Assembly: GCF_900109685.1 (NCBI RefSeq) | Contig: NZ_FOBB01000002.1 | Coordinates: 986,085 to 1,050,084, forward strand | Reading direction: 5' to 3' | Source of the DNA: Chitinophaga rupis | Lineage (GTDB): Bacteria > Bacteroidota > Bacteroidia > Chitinophagales > Chitinophagaceae | Length of the DNA stretch: 64,000 nt | Shown here: positions 27,712-37,227 of the stretch, one piece after another | Layout of the letters: the number at the start of each line of letters is the position of its first letter | Position numbering within the stretch: the stretch's first letter is position 1 | The notes under the pieces: model-generated | What the model saw: the letters and a program-made list of their open reading frames with translations, nothing else | Databases searched by the model: none | Told to the model about the DNA's origin: nothing | Position numbers and translations under genes: made by a program

Positions 27712-28287
27712 ATGACAGGCATCATCATCTTAGCCGCGGGCGCCTCCACCCGTATGGGAGCTCCCAAACAACAGCTTATTTACCAGGGCAAAACCCTGTT
27801 GCAGCATGCCATACAAACGGCCCTGAGCTCAGGCTGCACTCCTGTAATAGTGGTGCTGGGGGCGCATGCCATGATCATTTCTCCGGAAGTTCCCAAGGAG
27901 CTGGTAACCATGATAGAGAACAGGGATTGGGAAGAGGGCATGAGCTCCTCCATCCGTACCGGCATATCGGCCCTGCAGGAAAAAGCGCCCCTGGCCACCG
28001 GCGCGATCTTAATGGTATGCGATCAGCCCCATGTGAGCGTTGAACATCTGCAGCAGCTCATGCAGCAAAAGCTGGACACCGGCAAAGGCATTGTAGCCAG
28101 CTACTACAAAAACACCATGGGCGTGCCCGTGCTGTTTGATAAGCTATTCTTTCCCGAATTGCTGGCCCTCAAAGGCCAGGAAGGCGCTAAAAAGCTGCTG
28201 GTACAGTTTGAGCAGGAGGTAGCGGCAGTGCCGTTTCCCCTGGGAGAGGTGGATGTGGATACGCGGGAGGATTATGAGCGGTTGTAA
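27712..28287 (+). CDS. MobA-like nucleotidyltransferase (molybdenum cofactor cytidylyltransferase family)
   Basis: 191 residues from ATG 27712, 10 bp after the XdhC stop. A longer frame opens at 27619 within the XdhC gene and is not needed. The NTP-transferase signature ILAAGASTRMGAPKQ lies at the N-terminus, followed by the metal-binding VCDQPH. The family (MocA/MobA-like) adds CMP or GMP to molybdopterin; the neighbouring hydroxylase suggests the CMP form, MCD. The gene closes the molybdenum module. Confidence 0.9.
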   Translation: MTGIIILAAGASTRMGAPKQQLIYQGKTLLQHAIQTALSSGCTPVIVVLGAHAMIISPEVPKELVTMIENRDWEEGMSSSIRTGISALQEKAPLATGAILMVCDQPHVSVEHLQQLMQQKLDTGKGIVASYYKNTMGVPVLFDKLFFPELLALKGQEGAKKLLVQFEQEVAAVPFPLGEVDVDTREDYERL

Positions 28288-28421
28288 CCCCACCAATTTA
28301 TCCATACATCTGTACAATTTTCCATTCTTTCCACCCCGCCTTTCCGCTATTTTAGTATCCACGTTATGAACATGTAGCAGAAAGTATCAACCTTTTCCTC
28401 GCACCCAAAATCTGAAACAAT

Positions 28422-31400
28422 ATGCGTACTTCCACGAAACGCAACGGGATTGCCTTCCTGTTTGCGAAAGCCCTGCTTTTTACGTTATTTGTCTGTTGTA
28501 GTCATTTAATTTCTTTTGCACGCGAAGCGCCTGCCATTACTATTACCGGCCGTGTAACAGCGGCGGAGAACAATAACCCGCTGCCCGGTGTAACGGTAGC
28601 GCTGAAAGGTACCAGCACCGGTACGGTTACAGATAAGGACGGCCACTACAGGCTCACAGTTAGCAATGGCCAGGGCACCCTGGTTTTTTCTTTTGTAGGA
28701 TATGTACGTAAGGAGGAGGAGATCAACGACCGCACCACTATTAATGTGGTACTGGCGCTGGATCAAACCGCTATTGAAGAAGTAGTGGTAGTTGGATACG
28801 GTACCCGCAAAAAGAGCGATGTAACGGGATCCCTATCTTCTGTAAGCGCCCAGCAAATAAAGCAGGTGCCCGTGCAGAGTATTTCCCAGGCCTTGCAGGG
28901 CAGGGCTGCCGGGGTAGATGTGGCGGCCAGCAGCTTTCGCCCGGGCGATAACCCGCAGATCCGTATTCGTGGTAACCGCTCGCTGAAAGCTACCAACTAT
29001 CCGCTGGTGGTGCTGGATGGTATTCCACTGCCAGACAGCTCCAGCATCAATGACTTTAACCCATCCGACATTGCATCTGTAGAGATCCTGAAAGATGCAT
29101 CTGCCACCGCCATCTATGGTTCCCGCGGCGCCAACGGCGTAATACTGGTGACCATGAAAAAAGGCAAGATTGGTGCAGCCTCTGTAACCTACGATGGGTA
29201 TGTTGGCTTCTCAAAACCACTCACTACCCTGGATATGATGGATGGGGGCGAGTTTGCAGAGCTGAGACGGGAGGCTTACCGCAATAACAGCGACCCGCTG
29301 GATTATACTACGCCCTTTCCCAACCCCAAACAGGACTTTAATTTATTTAAGGGAGATATCAACATGTGGGAATCGGTAGCACAGGGGTATGAGTGGGCAG
29401 ACAAGGCCAACCTGATCCCCAAATACCGCGCAGCCACGGCTGCAGAACAACAGCAGTTCGCATTGTACGGTATGGGCTCCTTTGATTCCGTACCCGTTTA
29501 TAATGCCGGCAAAGTAAGAACCACGGACTGGGCTAAGATGGCGCTACGCACCGGCCTTAAGCAGGACCACCAGGTAAGCGTTTCCGGCGGATCGGAAAAG
29601 GTGCGGGTGGTAATGTCGCTGGGATATTACAATGAAAGCGGCATTCAGAAAACACAATCCTTTGAGCGGTACAATGTACGCTTAGGGATAGATTACAATG
29701 TGAGCCGCATTATACGTGTAGGCGGCTCCACCATGGCCAGCGTATCTACCCAGCAATTCGGCGCGCCGCTGTACTTTAACGCCATTGGACAGCTGCCCCT
29801 GGCCGTACCCTACGACAGCGCCGGTAATAAAATATACCAGCCGGGTGGCGATGCGCTGATCTTTAACCCGCTGTTCAATATCGATAATGTAATTGATGAA
29901 CGCCGCACCACGCACGTGATGGGCAGCTATTACGGCGAAATACAGCTCACAAAGGACCTGCGTTTCCGCATGAACTTTGGCCCCGACTACAGGCAGTACC
30001 GCCGCGGGCAGTTCTATGGTTCGCTAAGCACTAACCGTAACCGCGGTACGTCGCAGGCCATTTATGACCAACAGCAGCGGTTCTCCTATGTGCTGGAAAA
30101 CCTGCTGTTCTACGATAAGCAAATTAATAAGCAGCACAGCCTGGGCCTCACGCTGCTGCAGAGTATACAGCATGAAAGGTATGAGGCATCCGGGCTTACG
30201 GTGTCTAACCTGCCGTACGATAAACAGCTGTTCTACAACCTGGGATCTACCAACAACAGCGGACCGGATGCATTCAGCAGCGATTATTCGCAACGCAGGT
30301 TAATGTCGTACATGGGCCGTGTGAACTATACGCTGTTAGACCGTTACCTCCTTACAGTATCTGGTCGTTTTGACGGATCTTCCGTGCTGGCGCCGGGTAA
30401 CAAGTGGGATTTCTTTCCCTCCTTTGCGCTGGCCTGGAAAATGCAGGAAGAGAGCTTCCTGAAAGGCGTCTCCTTTTTAGATGAGCTGAAGCTGCGCGTG
30501 GGATATGGTAAAACAGGCAACTCCGCCATTAGCCCTTACACGGTGCAGGGCCGCCTGGCCAAAACCCGTTATGTATGGGGCGATAATCCTGCATGGGGTT
30601 ACTTACCCAACCTGATACCTAATCCTGAGCTGAAATGGGAAGCCACTTACCAGGTGAACGGCGGTATTGATTTCTCCCTTGCAAAAGGACGTATAACCGG
30701 TACCGTAGATGTGTACCAGGCCAATACCCGCGACCTGATCATGGACCGGCAGGTGCCCACGGTATCCGGCTTTGGGTTTATACAGGAGAACATCGGATCT
30801 ACCCGCAACCGCGGTGTGGAAGTAAGCCTGGGAACAGTGAATATGGAAACCAACAGTGGTTTCCGCTGGACCACCGACCTGGTATTTGCCAAGAATAAGG
30901 AAGAGATCACAGAGCTGTACGGCGCCAAGAACGATGATATTGCCAACCGCTGGTTTATAGGGCAGCCGGTAACGGTATTCTACGACTGGAAACCCATTGG
31001 CGTATGGCAAACCAGTGAAGCGGATGCCGCTGCGGCATACGGCCGCAAACCCGGCCAGGGCAAGATCCTGGACCTGAACAATGATAAGGTGATCGATGCC
31101 CGTGACCGCATGGTTATTGGCAATAACGTACCCGATTGGTCAGGCAGTATCGTGAACACCTTTGCGTACAAAGGCGTGGAGTTCTCCTTTTTCTTTTACG
31201 CGCGCATAGGGCAGATGATAGCCAGCGGGTATTACCGTCCTTCGCTGGCAGGGCGTTATACGGAAAGGAAGCTGGATTACTGGACGCCGGCCAACCCATC
31301 CAACGTGTACCCCCGCCCGCGGCAGGACCAGGAACGGATAGACTACCCGGAATCTTACCTGTACCAGAAGGCCTCTTTTGTGAAGCTGCGTAATGTATCG

Positions 31401-31616
31401 CTGGCGTATAACCTGCCAAAGAGCATGATCTCGCGCCTGCACATCCAGAACCTGCGGGTATATGTTACTGCCTTTAATCCCTGGCTGATCACGGACTTCA
31501 AAGGCCTGGACCCGGAATTTACCGCCAACTACCAGACCAACATAAATGATCAGCTGACAGATAATAATAACCTGAGTGATAAAAGCATAGTGATAGGCCT
31601 GCGCGTAGGTTTCTAA
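28422..31616 (+). CDS. SusC/RagA-type TonB-dependent outer membrane receptor
   Basis: 1064 residues. Signal peptide (about 1-34), CarboxypepD_reg-like domain (ITGRVTAAENNNPLPGVTV), TonB box-like VVVVGYGTRKK, plug domain (LQGRAAGVDV; LKDASATAIYGSRGANGVI) and a beta-barrel ending in VGF. There is no STN domain, so it is probably not linked to a FecR/sigma switch, unlike the receptor at 13003. It forms the usual pair with the SusD gene 20 bp downstream. No glycosidase, peptidase or regulator is attached, so the nutrient taken up is unknown. Confidence 0.95.
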   Translation: MRTSTKRNGIAFLFAKALLFTLFVCCSHLISFAREAPAITITGRVTAAENNNPLPGVTVALKGTSTGTVTDKDGHYRLTVSNGQGTLVFSFVGYVRKEEEINDRTTINVVLALDQTAIEEVVVVGYGTRKKSDVTGSLSSVSAQQIKQVPVQSISQALQGRAAGVDVAASSFRPGDNPQIRIRGNRSLKATNYPLVVLDGIPLPDSSSINDFNPSDIASVEILKDASATAIYGSRGANGVILVTMKKGKIGAASVTYDGYVGFSKPLTTLDMMDGGEFAELRREAYRNNSDPLDYTTPFPNPKQDFNLFKGDINMWESVAQGYEWADKANLIPKYRAATAAEQQQFALYGMGSFDSVPVYNAGKVRTTDWAKMALRTGLKQDHQVSVSGGSEKVRVVMSLGYYNESGIQKTQSFERYNVRLGIDYNVSRIIRVGGSTMASVSTQQFGAPLYFNAIGQLPLAVPYDSAGNKIYQPGGDALIFNPLFNIDNVIDERRTTHVMGSYYGEIQLTKDLRFRMNFGPDYRQYRRGQFYGSLSTNRNRGTSQAIYDQQQRFSYVLENLLFYDKQINKQHSLGLTLLQSIQHERYEASGLTVSNLPYDKQLFYNLGSTNNSGPDAFSSDYSQRRLMSYMGRVNYTLLDRYLLTVSGRFDGSSVLAPGNKWDFFPSFALAWKMQEESFLKGVSFLDELKLRVGYGKTGNSAISPYTVQGRLAKTRYVWGDNPAWGYLPNLIPNPELKWEATYQVNGGIDFSLAKGRITGTVDVYQANTRDLIMDRQVPTVSGFGFIQENIGSTRNRGVEVSLGTVNMETNSGFRWTTDLVFAKNKEEITELYGAKNDDIANRWFIGQPVTVFYDWKPIGVWQTSEADAAAAYGRKPGQGKILDLNNDKVIDARDRMVIGNNVPDWSGSIVNTFAYKGVEFSFFFYARIGQMIASGYYRPSLAGRYTERKLDYWTPANPSNVYPRPRQDQERIDYPESYLYQKASFVKLRNVSLAYNLPKSMISRLHIQNLRVYVTAFNPWLITDFKGLDPEFTANYQTNINDQLTDNNNLSDKSIVIGLRVGF

Positions 31617-31636
31617 CCCTCACCCATAAACTGAAA

Positions 31637-33457
31637 ATGATGCAAAAGCGATTATATATACTGATAGCCATTCTGCTGCTGCCTTCCTGCAAAAAGTTCC
31701 TGGATGAGGAAATGGTAACGCAGATCTCTTATGATTATTACGATACAGAAACCGGGATAGAAGACCTGGTGGATGGCGCTTACAGCGAGCTCCGTTACCT
31801 GTTTAACGGGGAGCAGAGCTTTACCCTGTTCAACTACGGTGTAGATGAATACACCGAAGCATCCGACGGGCAGAATAAATATTTTGATGATTACACCGCG
31901 CAGCTGAATCCCACCTCCGCCGCATACATTCATGATATGTGGACAGCCTACTACCGCGCCATTAACGCCTGTAACATGGGCATAGAACGTATTCCAAAGA
32001 TAGAAGGCACACAGTTCTACACGAACGATACCAATAAGAACCTGCGCATTGCAGAGCTGCGTTTCCTGCGGGGCTTTTATTACTTTATGCTGGTGCAGCA
32101 GTTCGGCAGCGTACCGCTTACACTTACCGGCGATATTACGGTACGTCTTGAGTTTGAACGGTCGCCCGTTGCAGATATTTACCAAACCATTATCAGCGAC
32201 CTGCAGTTTGCCGCTGCAACACTGCCTGCCACTCAATCGCAATACGGGCGTATTACCAAAGGCGCGGCCAGGCATTACTTAGCCAAAGTATACTTAACCC
32301 GCGGCAGCGCTGTTACGGAACAACGAGGGCAAAGGCCTTCAGATATGGACAGCGCCGCTTACTGGGCTAACCTGGTGATCACAGACGGCCCTTACCAGCT
32401 GTTAGATAACTACGCCGACCTCTGGAACATTAACAACCAGGAAAACCGCGAAGTGATACTGGCCGCGCAGTTCAACAACAATGCCTTTATGCTGAACGGT
32501 TCCGGCAACCGCACACACCTGTACTACCAGATGGTGTATGATCAAAAGCCCGGTATGCAGCGGGATATCACCTACGGACGACCGTTCCGCCGACTGATGC
32601 CTACTAATTACACCCTGGATATTTTTGACCGGAAGAATGATTCACGCTTTTATAAAAGCTTCCGCACTACCTACCTTTCCAACAACTCCGCTAATATTCC
32701 TAAATGGACGGTTGACAATGCACCTTCGCCTGCGCTGGTAGGGCAGCCTAAATTCAAGCTGGGCGATACTGCCATATTGCTTACCCTGCACCAGAATGTG
32801 CCTGATGCGGAGATCGCCCGGAAGTCTTACCTATGGATAACGCGTAACAAGTTCAATAAACAGGATTTTTTGTCGCTGATCAAACATATGGATCCTACGC
32901 GTCTGGATATCTCCACCGAAACCGCCGGCCGTGACGGCGTGTATGCACGCCTGGGAGAAACTTACCTGATTGCTGCAGAAGCGTATGGCCGTAGTGGTAA
33001 TTACGGCCGTGCACTGGAATACATTAATGCGTTGCGCCGCAGGGCCGCTTACAAACAGGGCGAAGCAAAACCCATGCACTACTGGTTTACGGAAGGTGGC
33101 GTGCAGGGGGATGTAAGCAGCACTGAGAGCCTGGTGCAGGTAACGGAAGCTGCTTTTGATGCGAATGATCCGCATGAACAGTACCCGCCATCTGCCACCT
33201 CCAAAGCTGCGCGTTTTATTCATTTTATGCTGAATGAAAGAACGCGGGAGCTGCTAGGTGAGTTCCAGCGCTGGATGGACCTGGCACGTACAGAAACATC
33301 TGTTGAAAGAATAAAGCTCTTTAATCCTGCTGCCGGCAACATGAAACCATTTCACAAGCTACGGCCTATTCCGCAACAGCACATTGACCGCCTTTTTAAG
33401 AACGGCGTGCCGCTTACTGCCGATGAACGCGCAGCAGAGCAGAACCCGGGGTATTAA
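31637..33457 (+). CDS. RagB/SusD-family nutrient-binding outer membrane lipoprotein
   Basis: 606 residues, or 605 from the second ATG at 31640. The signal peptide ends in a lipobox, LLLPSC, so the protein is a lipoprotein. IAELRFLRGFYYFMLVQQFG followed by VPL is the family core, TPR-like helices follow, and ERTRELLGEFQRWMDLAR is the conserved C-terminal block. SusD caps the SusC barrel at the cell surface and delivers ligand. It follows the SusC gene by 20 bp and precedes a terminator. Confidence 0.95.
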   Translation: MMQKRLYILIAILLLPSCKKFLDEEMVTQISYDYYDTETGIEDLVDGAYSELRYLFNGEQSFTLFNYGVDEYTEASDGQNKYFDDYTAQLNPTSAAYIHDMWTAYYRAINACNMGIERIPKIEGTQFYTNDTNKNLRIAELRFLRGFYYFMLVQQFGSVPLTLTGDITVRLEFERSPVADIYQTIISDLQFAAATLPATQSQYGRITKGAARHYLAKVYLTRGSAVTEQRGQRPSDMDSAAYWANLVITDGPYQLLDNYADLWNINNQENREVILAAQFNNNAFMLNGSGNRTHLYYQMVYDQKPGMQRDITYGRPFRRLMPTNYTLDIFDRKNDSRFYKSFRTTYLSNNSANIPKWTVDNAPSPALVGQPKFKLGDTAILLTLHQNVPDAEIARKSYLWITRNKFNKQDFLSLIKHMDPTRLDISTETAGRDGVYARLGETYLIAAEAYGRSGNYGRALEYINALRRRAAYKQGEAKPMHYWFTEGGVQGDVSSTESLVQVTEAAFDANDPHEQYPPSATSKAARFIHFMLNERTRELLGEFQRWMDLARTETSVERIKLFNPAAGNMKPFHKLRPIPQQHIDRLFKNGVPLTADERAAEQNPGY

Positions 33458-33480
33458 TACTTTCACACATTATCATAGAG

Positions 33481-33514
33481 AAAGCCGGTTCCATTTTAGT
33501 GGGCCGGCTTTTTT
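33481..33514 (+). terminator. Terminator of the susCD-like operon
   Basis: Perfect 8-bp stem AAAGCCGG/CCGGCTTT, 15-nt loop and T-run, 24 bp after the SusD stop. Confidence 0.8.
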
Positions 33515-33559
33515 GTGGATGAGGTTTGCTTGCATCTTTTTTAGGCAGATGGTTCATCT

Positions 33560-33684
33560 CTTGCAGGTCCAACTCCGAACTGCGCCCGGCTGTTTTGAAT
33601 GACTATTGAGCGTTGAGGGGCATTTAGGGGATTGGTTGTTTTATTGGGCTTCATCAAGCCGATGGCGCCGGGCAAGGTTCTCCG
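33560..33684 (+). repeat. Left inverted arm of repeat island B
   Basis: Two blocks, 33560-33606 (TTGCAGGTCC, GAACTGCGCCCG) and 33648-33684 (ATCAAGCCGATGGCGCCGGG), recur in reverse complement and reverse order at 34562-34686. The inner block is 37 bp with one mismatch. Confidence 0.9.
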
Positions 33685-34290
33685 TTGGACCTGCTGCGGA
33701 TTGAACGCAGTGTAGTATGGTAGTTCAAGTAAGTATGGGCTTCATTGAATTGCCGAAAGGTGTAAGACCCAAAGCCATTTTTATTACCAGTGTTTTACCA
33801 ATCCCATAGCGGGCAGGGTTTCCCGTTTGGATTTGCTGCGGAATGAACGCAGTGCAGTATGGTAGTTCAAGTAAGTATGGGCTTCATTGAATTGCTGGAA
33901 GGTTGTAAGACCCAAAGCTATTTTTATTACCAGTGGTTTACCAATCCTTTAGCGGGCAAGGTTCTCCGTTGGACTTGCTGCAGATTGAACATAGTGAAGT
34001 ATGGGTAGTTCGAGTGAGCATGGGCTTCATTGAATTGCTGGAAGGTTGTAAGACCCAAAGCTATTTTTATTACCAGTGTTTTACCAATTCTATAGCGGGC
34101 AAGGTTCTCCGTTGGACTTGCTGCGGATTGAACATAGTGAAGTATGGGTAGTTCAAGAGAGCATGGGTTTCATTGAACTACCGGAAGATTATAATATCCC
34201 AAGCTATTTATCACCAGTGTTTTACCAATCTCATAGCGGGCAAGGTTCTCCGTTTGGGGTGTTGCAAAATGAGCACAAGGAAGTATGATC
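33670..34290 (+). repeat. Tandem array of five ~142-bp units (repeat island B)
   Basis: The phrase GGGCAAGGTTCTCCG or a variant recurs at 33670, 33811, 33954, 34097 and 34238 (spacings 141, 143, 143, 141). Each unit also has TTGAACATAGTGAAGTATGG-like and TTTTACCAAT phrases. The repeated phrase is also the inner end of the inverted arms, so the array seems to have grown from the arm. Short open frames inside are not conserved between units. Confidence 0.9.
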
Positions 34291-34561
34291 CCGAAGGCCC
34301 CGTATATCGTATTTATCTCTGTTATTCAAATGGGGTGGGGCTTTATTGAAGTACCGGAAATTCTAACCATAATGGGGCATTCCCATCATCATGGTTGGTA
34401 GGGAGTATCAGTGTACAGATACTGTTGATACGCTGATGTACCAATATGCAAATATTAACACCCTAATGTCCTGGTTGTGTTGCGGATTTTCCCATCCCTA
34501 TCCTCACTTTGCATACTCCCTCACGTGTGCACTTCCCATTCGCGCTTTCGCAGCAGGCCGG

Positions 34562-34686
34562 CGGAGAACCTTGCCCGGCGCCACCGGCTTGATGAAGCTT
34601 TATATATCCCCCAACCTCTAAGTGACAATCCAAAGTCCCATAGTCAATCCAAACAGGCGGGCGCAGTTCGTAGCCGGACCTGCAAG
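34562..34686 (-). repeat. Right inverted arm of repeat island B
   Basis: Reverse-complement counterpart of the left arm. Blocks are 34562-34598 and 34639-34686. The gap 34291-34561 holds no gene or further repeat that I can see. Confidence 0.9.
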
Positions 34687-34837
34687 AAAGCAACAAACAA
34701 AAGCTAGCCCTGATTTGTATACAATCAGCAAGAAAGCAGCAAACACAGGCCGTACGAGTAATAAAGGCAGGTACAATCCGTAAACACAGGCAGCCCACGT
34801 ATAATAGATACAACCCACAACCACCAAAAAGAAATGC

Positions 34838-34868
34838 AAAAGCCGGCCACTCGCGTAGCCGGCTCTTT
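34838..34868 (-). terminator. Terminator of the broken sorting-domain gene
   Basis: Perfect 7-bp stem AGCCGGC/GCCGGCT; on the minus strand the second arm is followed by TTTTG. It lies 19 bp beyond the stop codon at 34887. Confidence 0.6.
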
Positions 34869-34886
34869 ACAAGGAATGTCAGGACC

Positions 34887-35160
34887 TTATTGTTTAGATA
34901 ACTTTTTCGTAGCCACTTTACCGTTATGGATCACTTTCAGCATATAAGTACCTGCCGGTATATTACCCGTGGTCAGTCTTGTTATACTGGCCAGGCTGCA
35001 GGCGCCCGCTAAGCTGCGGAGCCACTAACTTGCCGGACATATCCAATATGCCCAACGTAGTATAGCTCGCTTCTTTTAACGTAAACGCGACACTTATATT
35101 GTGCGCGGTAATACCCAGCGCAAGGCTTAGCTGCCAGCAAAGTGTGTTGATCTGTTGCAT
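34887..35160 (-). pseudogene. Remnant of a type IX secretion sorting-domain protein, truncated and frameshifted
   Basis: On the minus strand one frame (to about 34980) gives ISVAFTLKEASYTTLGILDM followed by SGKLVAPQL and GRLQPGQYN. A second frame continues with TTGNIPAGTYMLKVIHNGKV and ends ATKKLSKQ at the stop 34887. Joined, this is a standard C-terminal type A sorting domain, which directs secreted proteins to the type IX system. A frame change near 34980 separates the halves, and no secreted body domain is visible upstream (35161 onward). It lies next to repeat island B, so a rearrangement may have removed the rest. It is not functional as it stands. Confidence 0.8.
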
Positions 35161-35935
35161 CTAGTTGATGTTTAAAAAGAAGAAAAGACAGGGTCGTGGG
35201 TAAAAAAGTTACACTGCGCAGCAAGGTACGCTACCGGGCTGCAGTGGCAGTACAGCGCAGTGTAACGGCAATAACAGGCATAGGGATAGTGCCCTCCGCA
35301 GCCGGACGGGGTAGGTTTTCATAGGATATATGCAAAATGCATTAAACAGTTTGCTAAGTACAGAATATTAATACGGGAATGTCATGTACACATACGGTCA
35401 TAACATACGTGTATGGCAACACGTTGCAAATGGTTCTTCATACAAAACGTTTACGCCGGTTTAAAATATGGTTATACTACACTAATATGTTCTTTATGGA
35501 TACTAGTTTTAGCTAAATAATAAATGGTTATGGATTTGTGTACGAATGGTAAAGGTTTTTCTATGGTTTGTGCATTCGGCTTTGCTTGATTCTCTCGGTT
35601 TATGCTACCAGTTCAGTACGCCACGAAAGTATGCAATCGTTTGTACTTATGCAACATTTTTAACAGGAATTTTTTAGCAAAATCCATTTTGCAATTGTCC
35701 ATTTTAGTTAATGAAAGATGTTGAGCAGGCTTGAAATGGCTGCTGGTAAAGGGTTTGATCTTTGCCTGATGAAAGGCGCTCCGGTAAGGAAATTTAGCAA
35801 ATGTGTTTGCGACTAATATACAGATCACGGCAACGTATGTACGATGAGGTCTGCTGGATTAAAAAATTAAGCGTATAATCTTTAATTGCTAAACATGGTT
35901 GTTTACAACGTGTTATATAAGCAGGAATGATCCTG
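35161..35935. other. Long intergenic region without recognisable gene
   Basis: About 775 AT-rich bases. A 71-codon frame at 35613-35828 (minus) lacks domain, promoter and plausible composition. It may be decayed sequence of the protein whose sorting domain survives at 34887-35160. Confidence 0.5.
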
Positions 35936-36451
35936 TTATAACAATTTATCCCGCTGCTGCGCGCGGATCATTTCATTGTAACCCTGCTTCCTGGAAAGCG
36001 CTACTACTGTTTGGGCTATACGTTTTTCTTTGGTGGGCGTTGTTTTGGCACTCTCTATCCACTTCATAAAATAGTTGCGGTGCGACATAGTAAGGCTGTT
36101 AAAAAAAGCCAGCGCATCCGGGTCATCCGCCAAACATTCCATCAGCTCAGGGCAGGTAACCGGGGTTGGGTTCTTATCTTCCGTAAGCTGAAGCTGCAGC
36201 ATAGCGCCTTTACGTTTACCGGTGCCTTTGCGCATATCCGCATTAATAGGCAATATAAAGCTGCCCCCGCCCATGGGCATTACGGCCACGGCCTTTATGG
36301 GAAAATTATCCAGCTTGCCCTTTACACGAAAAGTTTTCTTATTGCCTGGTTTTAGCTCCTGCGCAATATCGGCCGGGATCTCCACGTAGCTCCAGCCGGT
36401 CTTATCGCCGTTTTCATTGAAGCTGAGTATAGTGGCTGTGAACTTGATCAT
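35936..36451 (-). CDS. DUF1905/YdeI (OmpD-associated) family protein
   Basis: 171 residues. The N-terminal half is a DUF1905-like small beta-barrel (IKFTATILSFNENG, GWSYVEIP, FRVKGKLDNFPI). The C-terminal half matches the YdeI/OmpD-associated helical region (ALAFFNSLTMSHRNYFMKWI, ESAKTTPTKEKRI). The family is linked to bacteriocin or peptide tolerance in enterobacteria, but the mechanism is not known and may differ here. No signal peptide. It is monocistronic, with a TAATTTAG box at 36461-36468 (minus) as possible promoter. Confidence 0.88.
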   Translation of the reverse strand: MIKFTATILSFNENGDKTGWSYVEIPADIAQELKPGNKKTFRVKGKLDNFPIKAVAVMPMGGGSFILPINADMRKGTGKRKGAMLQLQLTEDKNPTPVTCPELMECLADDPDALAFFNSLTMSHRNYFMKWIESAKTTPTKEKRIAQTVVALSRKQGYNEMIRAQQRDKLL

Positions 36452-36609
36452 AATAGCGCTAAATTACGAATTATCAGTGTTGCATTGGGCACTATCACCT
36501 TACAGGTGTGCAGGGCAGTAATGCCGGCGCCTGTACGTAATTTAAGCGCAGACTAACGATTGTCCTAAAACTTCGCTTTCTTGTCCTTCCCTGTAACGGT
36601 ATCCTGGCC

Positions 36610-36618
36610 TACCTTTGC
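36610..36618 (+). promoter_or_regulatory. -7 box of the isochorismatase-like gene
   Basis: TACCTTTGC, 19 nt before the ATG at 36637; the -33 element is uncertain. Confidence 0.55.
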
Positions 36619-36636
36619 CTGCATAAACTACCCATC

Positions 36637-37227
36637 ATGGAAAATGTATTACAGGGCCGCCCGGCCTTATTGCTGGTAGATTTTCAGCAAGGTTTTGAAG
36701 AAAAGGAATATTATGGCGGTGAACGTAATAACCCCCAGGCAGAACAGAACGCCCAGAAGTTGCTGGCATACTGGCGCGCCAATGAGCTGCCGTTCTTCCA
36801 TATCCAGTATAGCTCCGTAAGCCCGAAGTCGCCGTTGTTCCCGGAAAAAGCCGGGTATGCATTTAAGGAAGAACTAAAGCCTTTGCCCGGAGAGCCTGTG
36901 CTGGTAAGAAGTGTGAACAGCGCTTTTATTAATACGGATCTGCAGGCGCAGCTGGATGCGCAGGGGATTAACACAGTAGTTGTAATCGGGTTATCAACGG
37001 AACACTGCGTATCTACCACCACCCGTATGGCCGGTAATTTAGGCTATCATACATACGTGATCTCCGATGCTACCGCAGCGTTCAATAAAACCGGTGTGAA
37101 TGGTGAACGTTTTGATGCAGAGCTGGTGCACCAGGTAACCCTGTCTACCCTGCAGGACGAATTTGCCACGGTACTTACAACGCAGCAACTGCTGCAACAG
37201 CTGCGTGTACCGGTTGCCGGTAGTTAA
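36637..37227 (+). CDS. Isochorismatase-family cysteine hydrolase
   Basis: 196 residues. Asp15 (LLLVDFQQGF) and Cys124 (GLSTEHCVSTTTR, with the family's cis-peptide region just before it) are the expected catalytic residues. The catalytic lysine normally found before the NSAF motif is replaced by Arg91 (VRSVNSAF). Related enzymes hydrolyse nicotinamide, carbamoylated amines or isochorismate; this variant cannot be assigned. The 3' end overlaps the convergent isoprenoid-enzyme gene by 53 bp. Confidence 0.88.
   Translation: MENVLQGRPALLLVDFQQGFEEKEYYGGERNNPQAEQNAQKLLAYWRANELPFFHIQYSSVSPKSPLFPEKAGYAFKEELKPLPGEPVLVRSVNSAFINTDLQAQLDAQGINTVVVIGLSTEHCVSTTTRMAGNLGYHTYVISDATAAFNKTGVNGERFDAELVHQVTLSTLQDEFATVLTTQQLLQQLRVPVAGS

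Noticed and set aside
33933..34288. Two plus-strand open frames of 70-72 codons in the 142-bp array
   Set aside because: They are repeat translations that overlap each other; units with indels interrupt them, and no start signal or domain is seen.
20588..34690. Insertion sequence or integron at repeat islands A and B
   Set aside because: No transposase or integrase frame lies within or beside either island, and no flanking target duplication was found by eye.
35613..35828. 71-codon minus-strand gene
   Set aside because: No domain, signal peptide or promoter; it lies in decayed-looking intergenic sequence.
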